A stretch of 64,000 nucleotides of DNA from Podocnemis expansa (taxonomy: Eukaryota; Chordata; Testudines; Podocnemididae), in assembly GCA_007922195.1 (NCBI GenBank), contig ML681963.1, positions 140,246,403-140,310,402 of the forward strand, written 5' to 3'. Every line of letters begins with the position of its first letter. Positions within the stretch are counted from its first letter, which is position 1. Made by a program: the position numbers and the translations under genes. Of this stretch, positions 1-12,242 are shown piece by piece. The notes under the pieces are model-generated. The model searched no databases. It was not told where the DNA came from and worked only from the letters and a program-made list of their open reading frames with translations.

Positions 1-1522
1 AAGATAATAATATGGTATCTCTTCTGTTGTCCTCTTCATCCACTAAGGCCCCACTACTGAACACAGGTGGAAGCCTGTAGTAATCTGCCCATATGAAGCC
101 ACGTGCTGGACTGGGACCTACTGGTAACTCTACAGTTCTACCAAGCAAACAAGTTTCCCTGGCAGTGTAATCTATTCTCTTTGCTCTTGTTTTTATCATC
201 TTCTAGGACAATGCGTGATCATAAAAGACACAGAGTGCCTGATATTATTAAGCAGTCAAGTGGAGTGCTTATCACTGCTGAAAATCAGGCTCTGCATGTT
301 TCTTTCCCCTTAATATTTATTACATTATGTTACTAGGGCCTGAAGTTACACTAGGACAGAGTTTGCCAGGATCAAATTTCTTTTTCAAAAAGCATAGTCT
401 TTTAAAACATTAATATTGTTGTTGTTTATACAGTGCCAAAAAATGTAGATAGTGCTGAGATGAGTCTAATATCACAATAAAGCTTTTATAGGAAGAAATC
501 ATCCTTCCCTAATGCGTCAGAATTCTTTGAAAGAGTTAAAACAAAATATCAAGAATATTATAGTTCTTGGTTATTAACTGAGCTCCAATGGCTTTACAAA
601 CACAGACGTAGTGATGGCCTTGCCCCAAAGAGTTTATATTATAAATTAGACACAGTCTATGGAAGAAATCCTTGTGATGTCAATGAGAGTTTCAGAATAG
701 TCAGGATCTTACCCTAAATGTATCTCAAACAAAGTTGGGAATTCAGGTCCTAATCCAAAGCTAATTGAACTCAGTGGACAGCTTAGGCTCAGGTCTGTCA
801 CTGCATGGGTTTTGTTGGGCTATTTTTACATTATCTCACGGTAAAAAGTGTTTGAATGAAGAAGTGAAGACTGGTGGGAAAATAAGGTAAGGCAGCTAAC
901 ACCAACCCAAGACACCAGCATGGCAAAATAAGAATGAGAATGAAAATAGAGTATTCGAGCATGATGCAAGAGAAGAGCATAGACAGTGAAGGAAAGTAGA
1001 TGAAATGGGAACAGAGATTCAGACCTGTTTTACCAAAGCACATAGGCATGGGCACAAGACCTTGAAGATTAAGACAAGAAGTCTGAATGTGATACACATG
1101 TTTAAACAATATACAGAATCAGGATTTCAAAGAGAAAAAAGAAGATATGATTTATTTAGACATTTGAAGAAAATTTGTCTATCCCAATAGGCTGTGAGTA
1201 AGTGGTACAAATCACTTGTGACTGAAAGAGATGAAGCAAAAAGAAGGCATAAATAGGTTAGAATTCTTCAGCAAAAGAGGATGATACTGGATTCCCTTAG
1301 TTATCAGTACTGAGTCCAGATTGCTGAATGTATTTATTAGCCACCAGAAGTAAGAGTGAATAGCAAAGTGCCAATGTTTGTGAAATACCAAATCATTTTG
1401 GTTGGACAAGAATAGGATAATTATGAGGACCTCAGTACGCATTAAAACTAGGTATTAACTGGATAACTTGATGACAAATGATTTTCTATATGGACAAGTG
1501 CAAAATAACACACTGGAAAGTA
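1..1522. other. Non-coding AT-rich stretch upstream of DIRS element A
   Basis: No open frame here looks like a protein family I know; the frames are short and low in complexity. The sequence is AT-rich. Part of it (about 415-700) resembles an old SINE and is listed separately. The right edge is set by the start of the inverted terminal repeat of DIRS element A near 1523. No promoter, CpG-rich block or RNA gene is evident. Confidence 0.6.
415..700. repeat. Possible ancient MIR/CORE-type SINE relic
   Basis: The stretch holds phrases typical of old amniote SINE tails: a 'tttatacagtgcc' block, 'ctttacaaacacagac' and 'cttgccccaaagagttta' followed by a T/A-rich end. These match by memory the widespread SINE tail in turtles and birds. 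The copy is strongly diverged, so its borders and orientation are uncertain. Confidence 0.35.
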
Positions 1523-1544
1523 AATGAAGGTTACTCACCTTTGT

Positions 1545-1720
1545 GTAGTGGCCAAGGTTCTTTGAGAAGCATGTCCCAGACATGCTCCACCTTAGGTGCT
1601 TGATCGTACCCCACACCACAACTTGGAGATTCTTTTGCACAGCAGAGCTCTACAGAGGGGGTGTGCACAACAGTAGGGACTGCAACACTCTTCGTGCCAC
1701 TGCTGACATGTGCACCTCTC
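1545..1720. repeat. Right inverted terminal repeat of DIRS element A
   Basis: The reverse complement of this stretch aligns with about 7465-7625, sharing blocks such as 'gatcaagcacctaa', 'ccccctctgt' and 'gctgtgca'. It lies beyond the recombinase end of the element. The outermost part, about 1525-1590, also pairs with the internal complementary region at 1800-1865. Confidence 0.85.
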
Positions 1721-1799
1721 CTCACATCCCTCAGTTCCTTCTCCACCACGGAGACCTTTGAGATACAGCACCTCCAAAGTAGAGGGGAGGACGGCGGGT

Positions 1800-1910
1800 G
1801 GTGGAGCATGTCTGAGACACACATCTCAAAGAACCTTAGCCACTGCACAAAGGTGAGTAACCTTTATTTCTTCTTCGAGCAGTGTCCCCGACTGCTCCAC
1901 ATTAGGTGAC
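1800..1910. repeat. Internal complementary region of DIRS element A
   Basis: Positions 1800-1865 are the reverse complement of the extreme right end (about 1527-1590, 'ggttactcacctttgtg'). Positions 1880-1910 match, in reverse complement, the extreme left end near 7590-7625 ('tgctcaaagaagaa'). A block complementary to both termini in joined order is the hallmark of DIRS-1 type elements, where it is thought to template completion of the circular intermediate. Confidence 0.85.
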
Positions 1911-1984
1911 TACCAAGCAGTTCCCATGAGATGAGGCGGGAACTTAGGAGGCTGTAGAGTGCATAGCTCCCAGTACTAGTAGGC

Positions 1985-2945
1985 TCACTGAAGTGTCCAT
2001 TTTAGGCTACTGGGGTCTATAGCATAGCGCTTCACAGAGGTGTCAGTTGAAGCCCAGGTAGCAGCTTGACCAATGTCCAGAATAGGAACATTGCTCAGGA
2101 AAGCTGTGGATGTGGCTACAGATCTAGTTGAGTGTGTATGGACAGTCTCTGGTGGATCCTTTCTCAATTATGTGGATGCCGTATGGATGCATGAAGAAAT
2201 CCATTTCGATAGCATCTGCTTAGAGATGGATTCCCCCCATGAGTGCTCTATGGTGGAAACAGAGTCTAGGGGTTTTTCAAAATAGTTTGGTCCGCTCCAG
2301 GTAGAAAGCTAGTGTGCACTTGACATCCAGAGTGTGTAGGGCTGCCTGTTGAGGGTTTGTATGTGGCTTTGGGAAGAAACAGGTGAAGTGAATGGTCTGA
2401 TTTAAGTGGAAAGATGACATAAGTTTTGTTAGAAACTTTGGGTGTGGTCTATGGGAGACCTCATCTCTATGAAAAATGGTTTAAGGAGGATGCACCATAA
2501 GCACAGCAAGTTCCTCCTCACACCTTGCTGATGTAATCAAAACTAAAAACACCACCTTCATAGACATGTGTAGGAAGGAACATGTCACTAATGGCTCGAA
2601 AGGTGGCTTCATTAGCACTTTCAGCACCATTGTGGGGTACCAGTGTGGAACAGGAGATCTGACCTGGGGATATAGGTTCTGAATATCCATCATAAATATT
2701 TTAAGTATGGGATGGGCAAACAGCGATGACCCATGTTTTGTTGTATGAAAAGTGGACAGTGCTGCTGGATGGACACAAAGAGTGCTAAGTGGCACTCTTG
2801 TACTTTTCAGAGATAGGAGATATTCCAGGACATTAGGAATGGAAGCCATCACTGGATTGGTGGCCCACTGGCCGTACCAGATGGAGAAACAGTGCCACTT
2901 CTGCAGGTAAGTATATCTTGTTGTAGGCTTTCTATTATTCAGCAA
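1985..2945 (-). pseudogene. DIRS element A tyrosine recombinase remnant
   Basis: In intact elements this enzyme integrates the circular DNA copy by tyrosine-recombinase chemistry. The first open piece (2945-2481) carries the N-terminal core-binding region ('RKPTTRYTYLQKWHCFS', 'VLEYLLSLKS') and ends in the ITSAR block that holds the first catalytic arginine. A later piece (2167-1985) keeps an HSTR block, the HxxR pair of the family, followed by a Y in 'VKRYAI' that is probably the nucleophile. Stops and frame changes lie between the two pieces. The arrangement matches element B, which supports the call. It is a pseudogene. Confidence 0.85.
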
Positions 2946-3127
2946 GACATGCTTAACAGGATCCAGGCACTGATCTACTACATCATTGAACCATATAGGT
3001 TCCAGGCCATCAAATGGAGACTGTCCAGGTGGGTATATAATGTTTTCCCTTTGTTTTGTGACAACGGGTCTGGGACCATTGGAAGAGTGATTGGCGGTTG
3101 TCTAGACATTGGTAGAAGGGAAGTGTA

Positions 3128-3997
3128 TCACATCTGCCTGGCCATGCTGGAGCAATCAAAATTACTCTTGCCCTGTCCTAGTCGATCTTCCAAACAGTTT
3201 TGGGAATCATGGGCAATGGAGGAAAGGCATACACTAGTGTCCGGCTCCAAGGAAGGAGGAATACATCCCCCATGGAATCTTGGCCTACTCCCCCCCTTGA
3301 GCAGTAATTTTGACACTTGTTTGCCCATGTGGAGAATAAGCTCCCCATTGATCGAACACATGATCGATACATCTTTTTGTATCTTCCACTCATGAGCAGA
3401 CTCAACCTTTCTGCTTAAGGCGTCGGCAGTTACGTTGTCTTTGCCTGGTAGATATATGGCAGAAATGTGAACATCGTTCAAGATACACCAGTCCCTACAG
3501 CTTCATAGCCCCTAAGCATAGGGTCTGAGAACGCACTCCCCTGTGGCAATTTATATAATGCATGCACACCACATTGTGCAGACCCTCAAAACCTTTCCTG
3601 CTATGAGTAGCAGAAATTGGCAGCATGCCATTTGGACTGCCCTGAGCTCCAATACGTTTATGTGCAGAGCTCTCTCTTGCACAGACCATTTGCCTTGGGC
3701 TGTTGCATGTAGAAGATGCACCCCCCACCCCAACTTCAAAGCATCTATGATCATGAGAATTCCTGATCTTTCTGTTATAAAAGGAACACCCTGAAGCAAA
3801 TTTTCTTCTGTCCACCAGAATAGAGTGTCTTTTACTGCCTTTGGGATAAGTATAGTCCATTGTATTTGGAAGCATCCTGCCCTTCGGAATTGATACAGGA
3901 ACCAGAGTTGCAGGGGCCACATGTGGAGTCTGGCATAAGGAATAAGGTACATAGTCGCTGCCATATGTGCCAGGATCTGCCTGCAAGTATGGATCAA
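3128..3997 (-). pseudogene. DIRS element A RNase H region remnant
   Basis: Two overlapping frames carry characteristic pieces of the retroelement RNase H domain: 'ALHINVLELRAVQMAC' (near 3665) and, toward the C-terminus, 'ISAIYLPGKDNVTADALSR' (near 3420-3475). The match is split over frames, so at least one shift separates the halves. The domain would remove the RNA strand after first-strand synthesis. It sits between the RT and the recombinase, as in DIRS elements. Confidence 0.85.
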
Positions 3998-4024
3998 TAC
4001 TGTGGGAGCTGCTTGGATGATGTC

Positions 4025-4851
4025 TTATGTTGTTGAACCCCTCCTGCAGGAGGCAAGCTCTGGCCGACAGTGTGTGGATCCATGCACATATGAAATTGAT
4101 CTCCTGAGGATATTAGAGAGGATTTCTTGTAGCTGATCGAAAGGCCCAGAGTGAGAGAGAGTCTCTGTAGTTTTCACTGCATGTAGTGCAGCCTGGTAAG
4201 AAGAAGCTCGTATTAGCAATTCATCCAGATATGGGAAAATCATAATACCATCACTGCGAAGATGTGCAGCCACCACAGTTATGAGTTTTGAAAAAACCCT
4301 TGAGGCTGTGCAGAGACCAAACAGAAGAACTGTATACTGGTAATGTTTGTCCAGAAACATGAACCTCACGAATTTTGTGAGCCGGATGGATAACTATATG
4401 GAAGTAGGCATCTTTGAGGCCGAGGGAAACCAACCAGTCCCCTTGTTCTAGTGCAGGAAGTATGGTAGCTAGAGTTACCATTTTGAACTTCTGAATAAGC
4501 ACAAACTTGTTGAGACCTCGAAGATCCAGAACACGCCTCCATTCCTCCATCCTCTTTTCTGTAAGAAAACATCCCATTCTGGGACCTCTTCTGTTGCTCC
4601 AATGAGTAGGAGATTGTCTATCTCCTGCTTCAGGAGATCTATGTGAGCTGGGTCCCTGAAAAGGGATAGGGAGGGAGGATGGGAAGTGGCCTTTGGTCTG
4701 AAGGGGATGGAATACCCTTGGTGGTAATTTCGATGACCCACTTTTCTGATGTTATGCCCTCACAATGTTGTAGAAATGGAAGGAGTTTGTTCTGGCAGAA
4801 GTGAGGTGTTAAGATGGTGGAATCCTGCTTCAACAAGTGGTGGTTGGACAA
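4025..4851 (-). pseudogene. DIRS element A reverse transcriptase remnant
   Basis: The RT pieces read on the minus strand as 'EIDNLLLIGATEEVPEWDVF', 'VLDLRGLNKFVLIQKFKM', 'SLGLKDAYFHIVIHP' and 'LFGLCTASRVFSKLI', in the order expected for a DIRS RT. The catalytic box, encoded at 4211-4237, reads YLDELLI. The usual box is YLDD, so the second aspartate is replaced by glutamate. Frames shift several times. It lies next to the RNase H region and is not functional. Confidence 0.88.
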
Positions 4852-5099
4852 ACCCTTGACCAGATTTTCAAAACTGTTGCTTGGAATATGATGGCTTGGA
4901 TGTTGACAAAGGCTGGGTGCTCTGTCTGAGTCTGTGGTGTTGTCTCAATTTTGGTCTTTAATTGTCAAATCTCCTTTGTGATTTGGAATTGAGTATATCT
5001 AGTGGTGTATCCCTGATATCTTTGATATTTTCTACACACTGGTGGGAGGTAGAAGCCTAGAGTTCGGAGAGCCACTCTGGAATCTTTAAGCGTGTGCCT

Positions 5100-7108
5100 A
5101 ATTTCATCAGTTTTCTCTTCAAACAATCTCTCTTTATCGAATGGTAGGTCTTCAATATGTATCTACATTTGTATAGGCATTCCTGCTGACTGGAGCCATG
5201 AGGACCTCCGCCTGACCACCACCTTGCCAATGGTTCAAGCTGCAGCATCCACAGACTCCAGAGAAGCCTGTAATGCTGCCCTGACTGTCAATTGTCCCTC
5301 CTTTATTAAAGACAGTGTTCCTTTTTGTCCTCTGAAATAAAATTGACAAATTCTGAAAACTTTGTGTAATTGTCATAATCATAATTAGATAAAGTAGCTG
5401 TATAGTTTGCTTCTTGCAGCTGGAAGGTGGCAGATGTGTAGACCTTCCTGCCCAAAACATCTAGTTGCTTTCCTTCCTCGTCAGATGGGGTTGATTTGGC
5501 ATAAGTTTGCTTCATCCTCTGGTTTGCTGCTTCAGTAACCAAGGAATTGGGCTGAGGATGAGTAAATAAAAACTCATTTCCCTTTAGCGCAATGAAGTGT
5601 CATTTGTCCATACTTTTGTTAGTCGGAGTAGCCGAGGCCAGAGTTTGCCAAATCACATTTGCTGGCTCCGTAATCCTGTCATCCATAGGTATGGCTACTT
5701 TACTGGAGATGGTGGATTGCAGAATCCTGTAAAGTCTGTTAAGTGGAAGTGATGTCCTGCATGGGTATATCCATGCTTTCTGCCACCTTTGTGAACAGCT
5801 CCTGAAACTGCTTGTTGTCATCAGTTTTGGAATGCTGGTTTGATGTTTCCTGTGGACTGTCAATTTCAAAAGGGATAGCCGTGTTAGTCTAGTCCAGTAA
5901 AAAAAACAACAAGGAGTTGTGTGGCACTTTAAGACTAACAGATTTATTTTTTGCATGAGCTTTTGTGGGAGAAGATCCCACTTCCTCAGATGCTTCAAAG
6001 ATGGGTGAACTTCCAGAAAGGAATGAAACTAAATGCAAGGGGGTGTAAAACATAGGATCAGGTCATACAGTAACAGCAAATCAGAGCAGTTTACAGGCTC
6101 AAACCCTGGGAAGCCTGAAGTCAAATTACCCTTTGTAATGGGAAAAGAACCCATAGTCTCAATTGAGTCCTGCTTTCACAGAATTTAGCTTGCATATTAA
6201 TTCGAGTTCAGCTGTTTCTCACGAGCATCAACCTCCCCAGCTATCTTCAAGACACCACAGACTTCCTGAGGAAAATACAGTCCATTGGAGAATTGGCACT
6301 GAATTAGGCACATACCATGGGTTTGGGGCCCAGGAAAGTCCTGCACTGTTAAACTGTGCTTGCACCTGTGAGCAAGGGTGGGATGATACTGACTCCAGTG
6401 CTGGACTATCTGAACTGCCTGAACCTGATGTCACTCCCAAAGAGAAGGAGAGAGATGAAAATTGAGTAGGGGAAGAGTCCATCCCCAACAAAGGTGAAAT
6501 GGGCGGCGAGTGGTGTGGAGAAATCTCCTTTAATTGACAGTGGTGGATCTTTCTCATGTGCTTTCTTGGAGCTGTGTCCAAGGCACGAGCTTCAGTAACT
6601 GTACTAGGCACTGGCTGCGGAGAAGATAGAGATGGCACGGAGCTGTCAAATGGCACCTGTTGAGGAAGCACACTCTATGCTATTACGACTGGTGATGACA
6701 AGAAGAAGTTCGGCACTGTGGTATTGTTTATCAATAGGACTGATCCCGGCCCTGAAGACATGAAGGGTACTGATGTCATTGCTGGCGCGGCAGTTGCAGT
6801 CACTGTCGGTGCCACACTGGCAGTTAGCTGTGGAGTCAGCACTGCTGTTCTGTTTGCCGATGTGCCTTTCTCCCTCTGCTCTCTCTTAAAGCCTGAGTGG
6901 CAGCTTCCCTTTTAGGAGCATTTGTGCCTGAGGAACCTTCAGCCTCAAGAGTACTGTTTTTATCTTGCCCAGTCCTTGTTTTCTTTGATGGGAGTGGGGA
7001 TGGAGCAGAAAAGTGCCTCTTCTGATCTCTGTCAGAGCAGTTTGGAGAGCAACTGGAGTCAGAAGCTGGTTGTAGTGATCCCTCCATTAGCAGAAGTTTC
7101 AATTTCAT
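5100..7108 (-). pseudogene. DIRS element A gag-like region remnant
   Basis: This is the 5' coding region of element A and shows no enzymatic motif. The pieces at 5542-5306 ('QLDVLGRKVYTSATFQLQ') and 7108-6836 (a Ser/Lys-rich stretch) match the layout of the gag-like ORF of element B, which has the equivalent 'KLELFRQKIYSTRGLQLT' block. A PLE fragment interrupts it at 5868-6284. The protein presumably coated the element RNA; that role is inferred from family knowledge. Confidence 0.65.
5868..6284 (-). mobile_element. Internally inverted PLE insertion inside DIRS element A
   Basis: Positions 5868-6220 are a minus-strand copy of the 3' end of the PLE seen at 16480-16835, with the shared blocks 'ggcactttaagactaaca' and 'tcccacttcctcagatgc' and the approach to the endonuclease end. 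Immediately after, 6224-6284 is plus-strand and matches the PLE RT region at 15125-15180 ('cccagctatcttc', 'cttcctgaggaaaat'). The 5' part of the insertion is therefore inverted relative to the 3' part. DIRS gag sequence resumes at about 6290. Confidence 0.85.
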
Positions 7109-7464
7109 TTCTCAGTCTTTCCTTGATCTCAAGGTTAAATTCTTACAATGTGGGTATTTTGGGGGGATATGCCTCTTACCCAGACATTTGATCCAGTTTT
7201 CATGGCCATCAGATGCCTGCATGGCAGCACTTAAACCCCAAAGGGGGAAAGGGTTTTATTTTTACTTTTTTAGTTGTCTTTTCAGTTTTTCTTCTTTTCT
7301 TGTGTTCTCTCCTCTTTGTTATTATTTTTCTGTTTTGTTTTGGGTTTTTGGGGTTTTTTTAGGTGAGATGAAAGTCCTGTCAGAAAAACTAGCATGGAGC
7401 TAAGGAATACTCCATCTATGGTCAGAGGCGGTTGGAGAAGAACTGAGGGACGGGTGGGGGGGGA

Positions 7465-7627
7465 AGGGGGGTGCACGTCAGCAGTGACGTGAAGAGTGCC
7501 ATGGTCCCTGTTGGCATGTGTGCCCCCTCTGTGGAGCTTTGCTGTGCAGAAGAATCTCCGAGTCATGGTGCAGGATGCGATCAAGCACCTAAAGAGGAGC
7601 AGTTGGGAATGCTGCTCAAAGAAGAAC
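7465..7627. repeat. Left inverted terminal repeat of DIRS element A
   Basis: This is the 5' end of the minus-strand element. It is an inverted, diverged copy of about 1545-1720. The last bases ('gctcaaagaagaac') are complementary to the internal complementary region at about 1880-1910. Unrelated AT-rich sequence begins at about 7628. Confidence 0.85.
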
Positions 7628-8127
7628 AGATTAAATCATTTGTACATCCTGAATTCACCATAACCTCCCAGAGGGGGGAAGAAAAAGATATAGGTGAAAT
7701 CACGGGCAACTAAATGCACAATGCGCATCACAGACCAGTAAGGCAGATAAGATACTACTGTGGCTTTTCTTGTGATATTTTAGGTGAAACCAAGAAGTGC
7801 TGTCTAGATCTAGACTATATTTTGCTGATAAATTCCCAGAAAAGTCATCTCTCCTTTCACCCAGAAGAACAAGTGTCATTAGACTGACCCAAATTAATGA
7901 ATTATTTAGTTGACATCATAGGGAAGTAGAGAAAGTATACCTTTATCTATAGCACATGACATATTGTGCTGAAAACTAACTTCAGATCTAAATGGATCAA
8001 TGCAGTATATCCAACTGGCCTCTAAAGTTCATAATGTGAACCCTTGATATAGAGGGTGAGCAGTTACTCGCAAAAGTGGTCCCACTGAAGGCTCCAGGAC
8101 TATCTATGCATGTAACCACTTACCAAT
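7628..8127. other. Non-coding spacer between DIRS element A and the first foldback
   Basis: I see no gene, RNA or recognised repeat here. The region is AT-rich and single-copy in appearance within this window. Confidence 0.5.
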
Positions 8128-8526
8128 GGCTATGTTTACATTAGGAAAGGTTCGTTCAAATTTGTTAATTCGAACTAATAAGTTCAAGTTTAGCTCGAAC
8201 TAAACTCAATCTTATTCGTTCAAATGAACAATGTGGACTTATTCGAACTAACATTAGTTTGAATTAGTCCACTTTGTTCATTTGAACTAATTACGTTCGA
8301 GCTAAAGGTTAATCCTTGTCTACATCATCCTTAGTTCGAACTAACGATCAAACTAAGGGCTTAGTTCAAACTAACCGGCAGGTCCTATTATTTTGAACTA
8401 AGGTTTCATTAGTTTGAGTTAAGGAGTTACTTAGTTCAATCTAATGAAAGCCTAGTGTAGACAGGTACTAAGTTAGTTCAAATTAAGTCTCCTTAATTCG
8501 AACTAACTTGCAAGTGTAGGCATACC
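8128..8526. mobile_element. Foldback element with TTCGAA palindrome array (copy 1)
   Basis: This is a 399-bp stretch whose ends are inverted relatives (left 'ggctatgtttacatt', reverse complement of right 'ggtatgcctacactt'). The interior is packed with variants of a palindromic word around TTCGAA ('agttcgaacta', 'attcgaactaa', 'gttcaaactaa'). It has no coding potential. The bases AAT flank both ends, a possible 3-bp target duplication. It resembles the copy at 49929-50315. It is probably a non-autonomous DNA transposon, but I cannot assign a superfamily. Confidence 0.75.
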
Positions 8527-9209
8527 AATGTTTATGAGGAGTCCCAGGCTTTTAGAAACAGGATATTTCCTGACTACATGGGTAATACTATGTACTAACA
8601 CTAGGGGCAGAGTAGTACAAAGTACTGAGAACAGTGGAAGAAGTTCATTAAGCTCGTATTTGGCCTGATCCAAAATCATGGGAAGTATGGAAAGGCTCCT
8701 GTTTTTATCCCCACTTTCCCCTTCCCCTGGGATGACTATGTGCTTGTCTGCCCAGACAGAATACAGAAGACCATGTTTATAGGGGCTATGGCCTTTTTAG
8801 CCTCAGATTCTCATGGAAAAGATCACCAAGCAATCTAGCAGTTGGGCAGTGCTAATGACATCCCAAGTAAGTCTCAAGATGCGTGCGTGGCTCCGGTGGA
8901 GCTCTTTGTCTGTTCAGGAGTGGGAGGGTGAGCCAAGAAAGAGCGCAGCCAAGCAAGAATGTTCTGGCAGCCCTTCCTGGAGGTCTGAGCAAAGTTATTT
9001 ATCACTTTGTGCATTTTCCTTCTCATCTGTGTGCAGCCGGCTCCAATGGCTCAGCTTGCATTTTGGCTTCTAGAACCAAGCCAGTCCCTTGGCTGTGCTC
9101 CGTCTTGGCTGTCCATTGATGCCTTCTGTCTCATCCAGTTCTGCTTAGAGCAAAATTAGGGGCAGATATCTATATTCAAACAAGAGATCAACAACATATA
9201 CCAACAGCA

Positions 9210-9211
<2 letters not shown>

Positions 9212-9249
<38 letters not shown>
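9212..9249. repeat. (TG)n microsatellite
   Basis: An uninterrupted run of TG dinucleotides, about 19 units. Confidence 0.97.
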
Positions 9250-9252
<3 letters not shown>

Positions 9253-12242
9253 CCAAACAGACAAAAACTGTACCACTGTTTATTTTAGCACCCATTTATT
9301 TTAATATAAAGGACTGGCCACAGAGTCATACATATTTGTTTTCATGCTTCCAGCTAGTCTCTGCTGGGGAGTTCCACTGCTGGCTTATTGCTGCAAATAT
9401 ACATTTTTTTTTAAATTTTCCATATCAGTGAATATAGGAATAGCTAATTCCTAGAAAATATTTGTACTTCTACAGATTCTTTTCCATAAACGCTGTAGGT
9501 ACATTTAATAAAGTATGTGGGTGTCCAAACTATATTTCAGTACACATGAAGTACATTCCAACTGTTACAAAGCTAGCAGCTTTTTATACTTCAAAACACA
9601 TGGTGCACCACTGTAACCTTTATACATAAATCATGTATAAGACAAGGTGCCTAGCTTTCCTGTTCAAATTCCATTACAGGTAATGAGTTCTACCTACCCA
9701 GATTCCCCTGATTTTCAGTTTAGGGTGGTATTTTGCTTCTCCTCCTGTTATAAACTGTTACACGGGTTTATTCTGTGCTTTAGAGATAGATGTAAAGTCC
9801 AATGAAGCCAATGGAAAGACTTGCATTGACCCCAATGAACTTCATATAAGGCATTCCAAAAGTTGCCCTTTTCTACCGGCCACTGCATTTCAGAGGCCAA
9901 TGACTAATTCCTGCAGGCATAAGGCCTGATCTTGCACAACCATTCTATCCTCACATAGGCAAAAGATTCCATTAACTTCAGAGGGACATTTTGTCTGATT
10001 AAGGAATACCTGCGTAAGACAGGGGAAAAAAAAGGTGCCTGATTTATAAAGTGTTTGAGATCTTTTAAGTTATTATATGTAGCAAAATGTTACTGAAGCA
10101 TGGTTCCATATATAATTATTTTTATTAATACTGATTACTTATAGAATTAAGAAGGCATAGGTAACTCTCTCCAGCTACATGAGATTTCTATCATGAAGAG
10201 TGCTCATTACAATTCAAATAATAAAGGAAAACAAACTTTTTAGATCCATGTTCTTCCTATTGTAGTGGAGACTTGATAACATTTTTAACAATTAAGACTA
10301 TTATCCAGCAGCTTCCTATAATCAGCTTATTTGTACAAATTGAGAACTTTCCAGCTTCTGGGTTGAAATTACATGGACTTGATCTATGCCAGAAATTGGA
10401 AGAGCAAATTTAAGCAAAACACTTTCAGCCCTTTTTGAGAATGAACAACTGTATTTTTCTGATGGAAACAAAAATTCTAACTGCTTTCCTTCTGAACAAG
10501 ACTACACTAAAAGTGGATGAAACTTGGCATGGACATAACCTTTCTTAGAGGCCTAATCCAAAATCTGTTAAGGTCAATAGAAAGACTTCCTTTGACTTCA
10601 TCTGGTTTTGAAACATGGGCTACAGGTAGGCAAATAATTCATAACAAAAATCTTATAAAAAAGCTTCTGCCTCTTTTTCAGTTTGCAAATTGCCTGGGAA
10701 CAGGCTCTGATTGTTTAGAATGTAAATGGTATTTGAATGTATTTGCATATGGCAGCTCAACATTTTTAATACCTTGCTCATAGTACCTTAAAATGAATGG
10801 GAGTTAGGTGCCTCATACTCTTGGGATCTTAAATGACTTAAGCAGATTTGAAACATTTACCATATATTTTGTGCTGGGAAGGTGTTTCCTCATCAGAAGG
10901 ATGCAGCCATCACACTGCAAACCAATAATAAAACAGTCAAAAATAAAATGATAATAAGTTAAGTCGCACCTCAATAATTTGCATTAATGAGTGGGAGACC
11001 TTTTGGGAAATACTGAATGTTACAAATCAGTGAATAAGGGACTAATTCAAAATCCACTGTAAATGGAAACTCACTCACTTCCATTGACTCCAGTCGCTTT
11101 GGATCAGGTCTAAAAGAGCACTGATAATGTAAAAATAAAATGAATTTTGTCAGATTCACCAGAATGCTATGGCTGCTTTCAGGGCCTCCCAGATGACTTA
11201 GGGGGCCAGAGGCAGATTTGATGTGAGGGGGCCCCCTCACTGTTCCATACGTACAACTCATACCACCTTTGCCCACCCCCATGTCTCCTCCTATCTCAGC
11301 TCACTCCAGATACCTTCCCAGTTACCAAGCCCCTCTTGTTTTACCCAGCCCCAATGTCCCCCAGGATATATAGAGTCAGAAGCTGAGGCAGGGGCCAGGG
11401 CAGGAGGCCCCATCCTTGGTGGGGGCCTGGGGCAAGTTGCCCCCACCTTTTGGGTGGCCCTGGCTGCTTTGCACTGCTTGATGATGCAAAGGCAATGTAC
11501 AAATGAATCTGGCCCACTTTCTTCATGTATTTTGTCTGTTGTGCATGAATTATAATTACGTATTATATTCCATTGCTTACCATTACATGCCCTTCACTAC
11601 TGCTTCTGTCTGATAAAAGGTGGAATAGTGGCCACCAATTTTCAGAGGGAATATAAAGTGTTTATATAGCAAAGTGTGCATTTGCTGAATTCTGTGGGAC
11701 TCACTTACGTTTTATAATTAATTCACTTTGGCTGTATTCACATCTCAGTTTTACTACTCAAATTTTTGCACAAAGCAGCTTCTGAAGTTGTAGTCATAAA
11801 AATGTTTTCCTGAATCCAGGTTTTAAACTGCACTTTAATGAACTGGTCCTGAAATAGAAACTGCACAAATGCATCACTGCATTCTCCTGGGTTTCGTTGC
11901 AGGAGCAGAGGTTAACCTGCACTTGCTTATGCAAATAGATACACCTAAAGCACTTGTACAGTCAGCATATTAGGGAGCAGAAACAATGTTTCCTATCTAA
12001 TAAACCACAAGCAAGCAACATAACATGACTAACAAATATTAAATACTTAAAATGCTTTAAATAGACATTTTAAAATAATGTAAACTGAAAGTTGTTGAAC
12101 AAGCAGATTAGAAGAAAAGGAGGAAATAGACTATATTGGTCCACTAAATTATTTGTTGCCAATTATTTGCTTTCTTTTACCTTTACCACTTTCCTAAACT
12201 GACTATTCACAATCTAATAGGCTGCATTGCTATGAGCTGTAA

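Larger units (their letters stand above)
1523..7627 (-). mobile_element. DIRS-like retrotransposon, element A (decayed)
   Basis: This is a tyrosine-recombinase retrotransposon read on the minus strand. In coding order it has a gag-like region (about 7108-5100), reverse transcriptase (4851-4025), RNase H (3997-3128) and tyrosine recombinase (2945-1985). The ends are inverted repeats: about 1545-1720 is the reverse complement, with many substitutions, of about 7465-7625. An internal complementary region at about 1800-1910 pairs with both termini, as expected for DIRS elements that replicate through a circle. All frames carry stops or shifts, and a PLE fragment interrupts the gag region at 5868-6284. 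It belongs to a different subfamily from element B, judging by its divergent proteins and ITRs. The copy is almost certainly immobile. Confidence 0.9.

Noticed and set aside
6228..6671. Minus-strand 147-codon frame as an independent gene
   Set aside because: It combines DIRS gag-like Ser/Pro-rich sequence with the inverted PLE piece.
8121..8530. 8-bp TSD 'taccaatg' around the first foldback
   Set aside because: The match overlaps the element's own inverted ends, so it may be a coincidence of the palindromic termini; the symmetric alignment supports only AAT.
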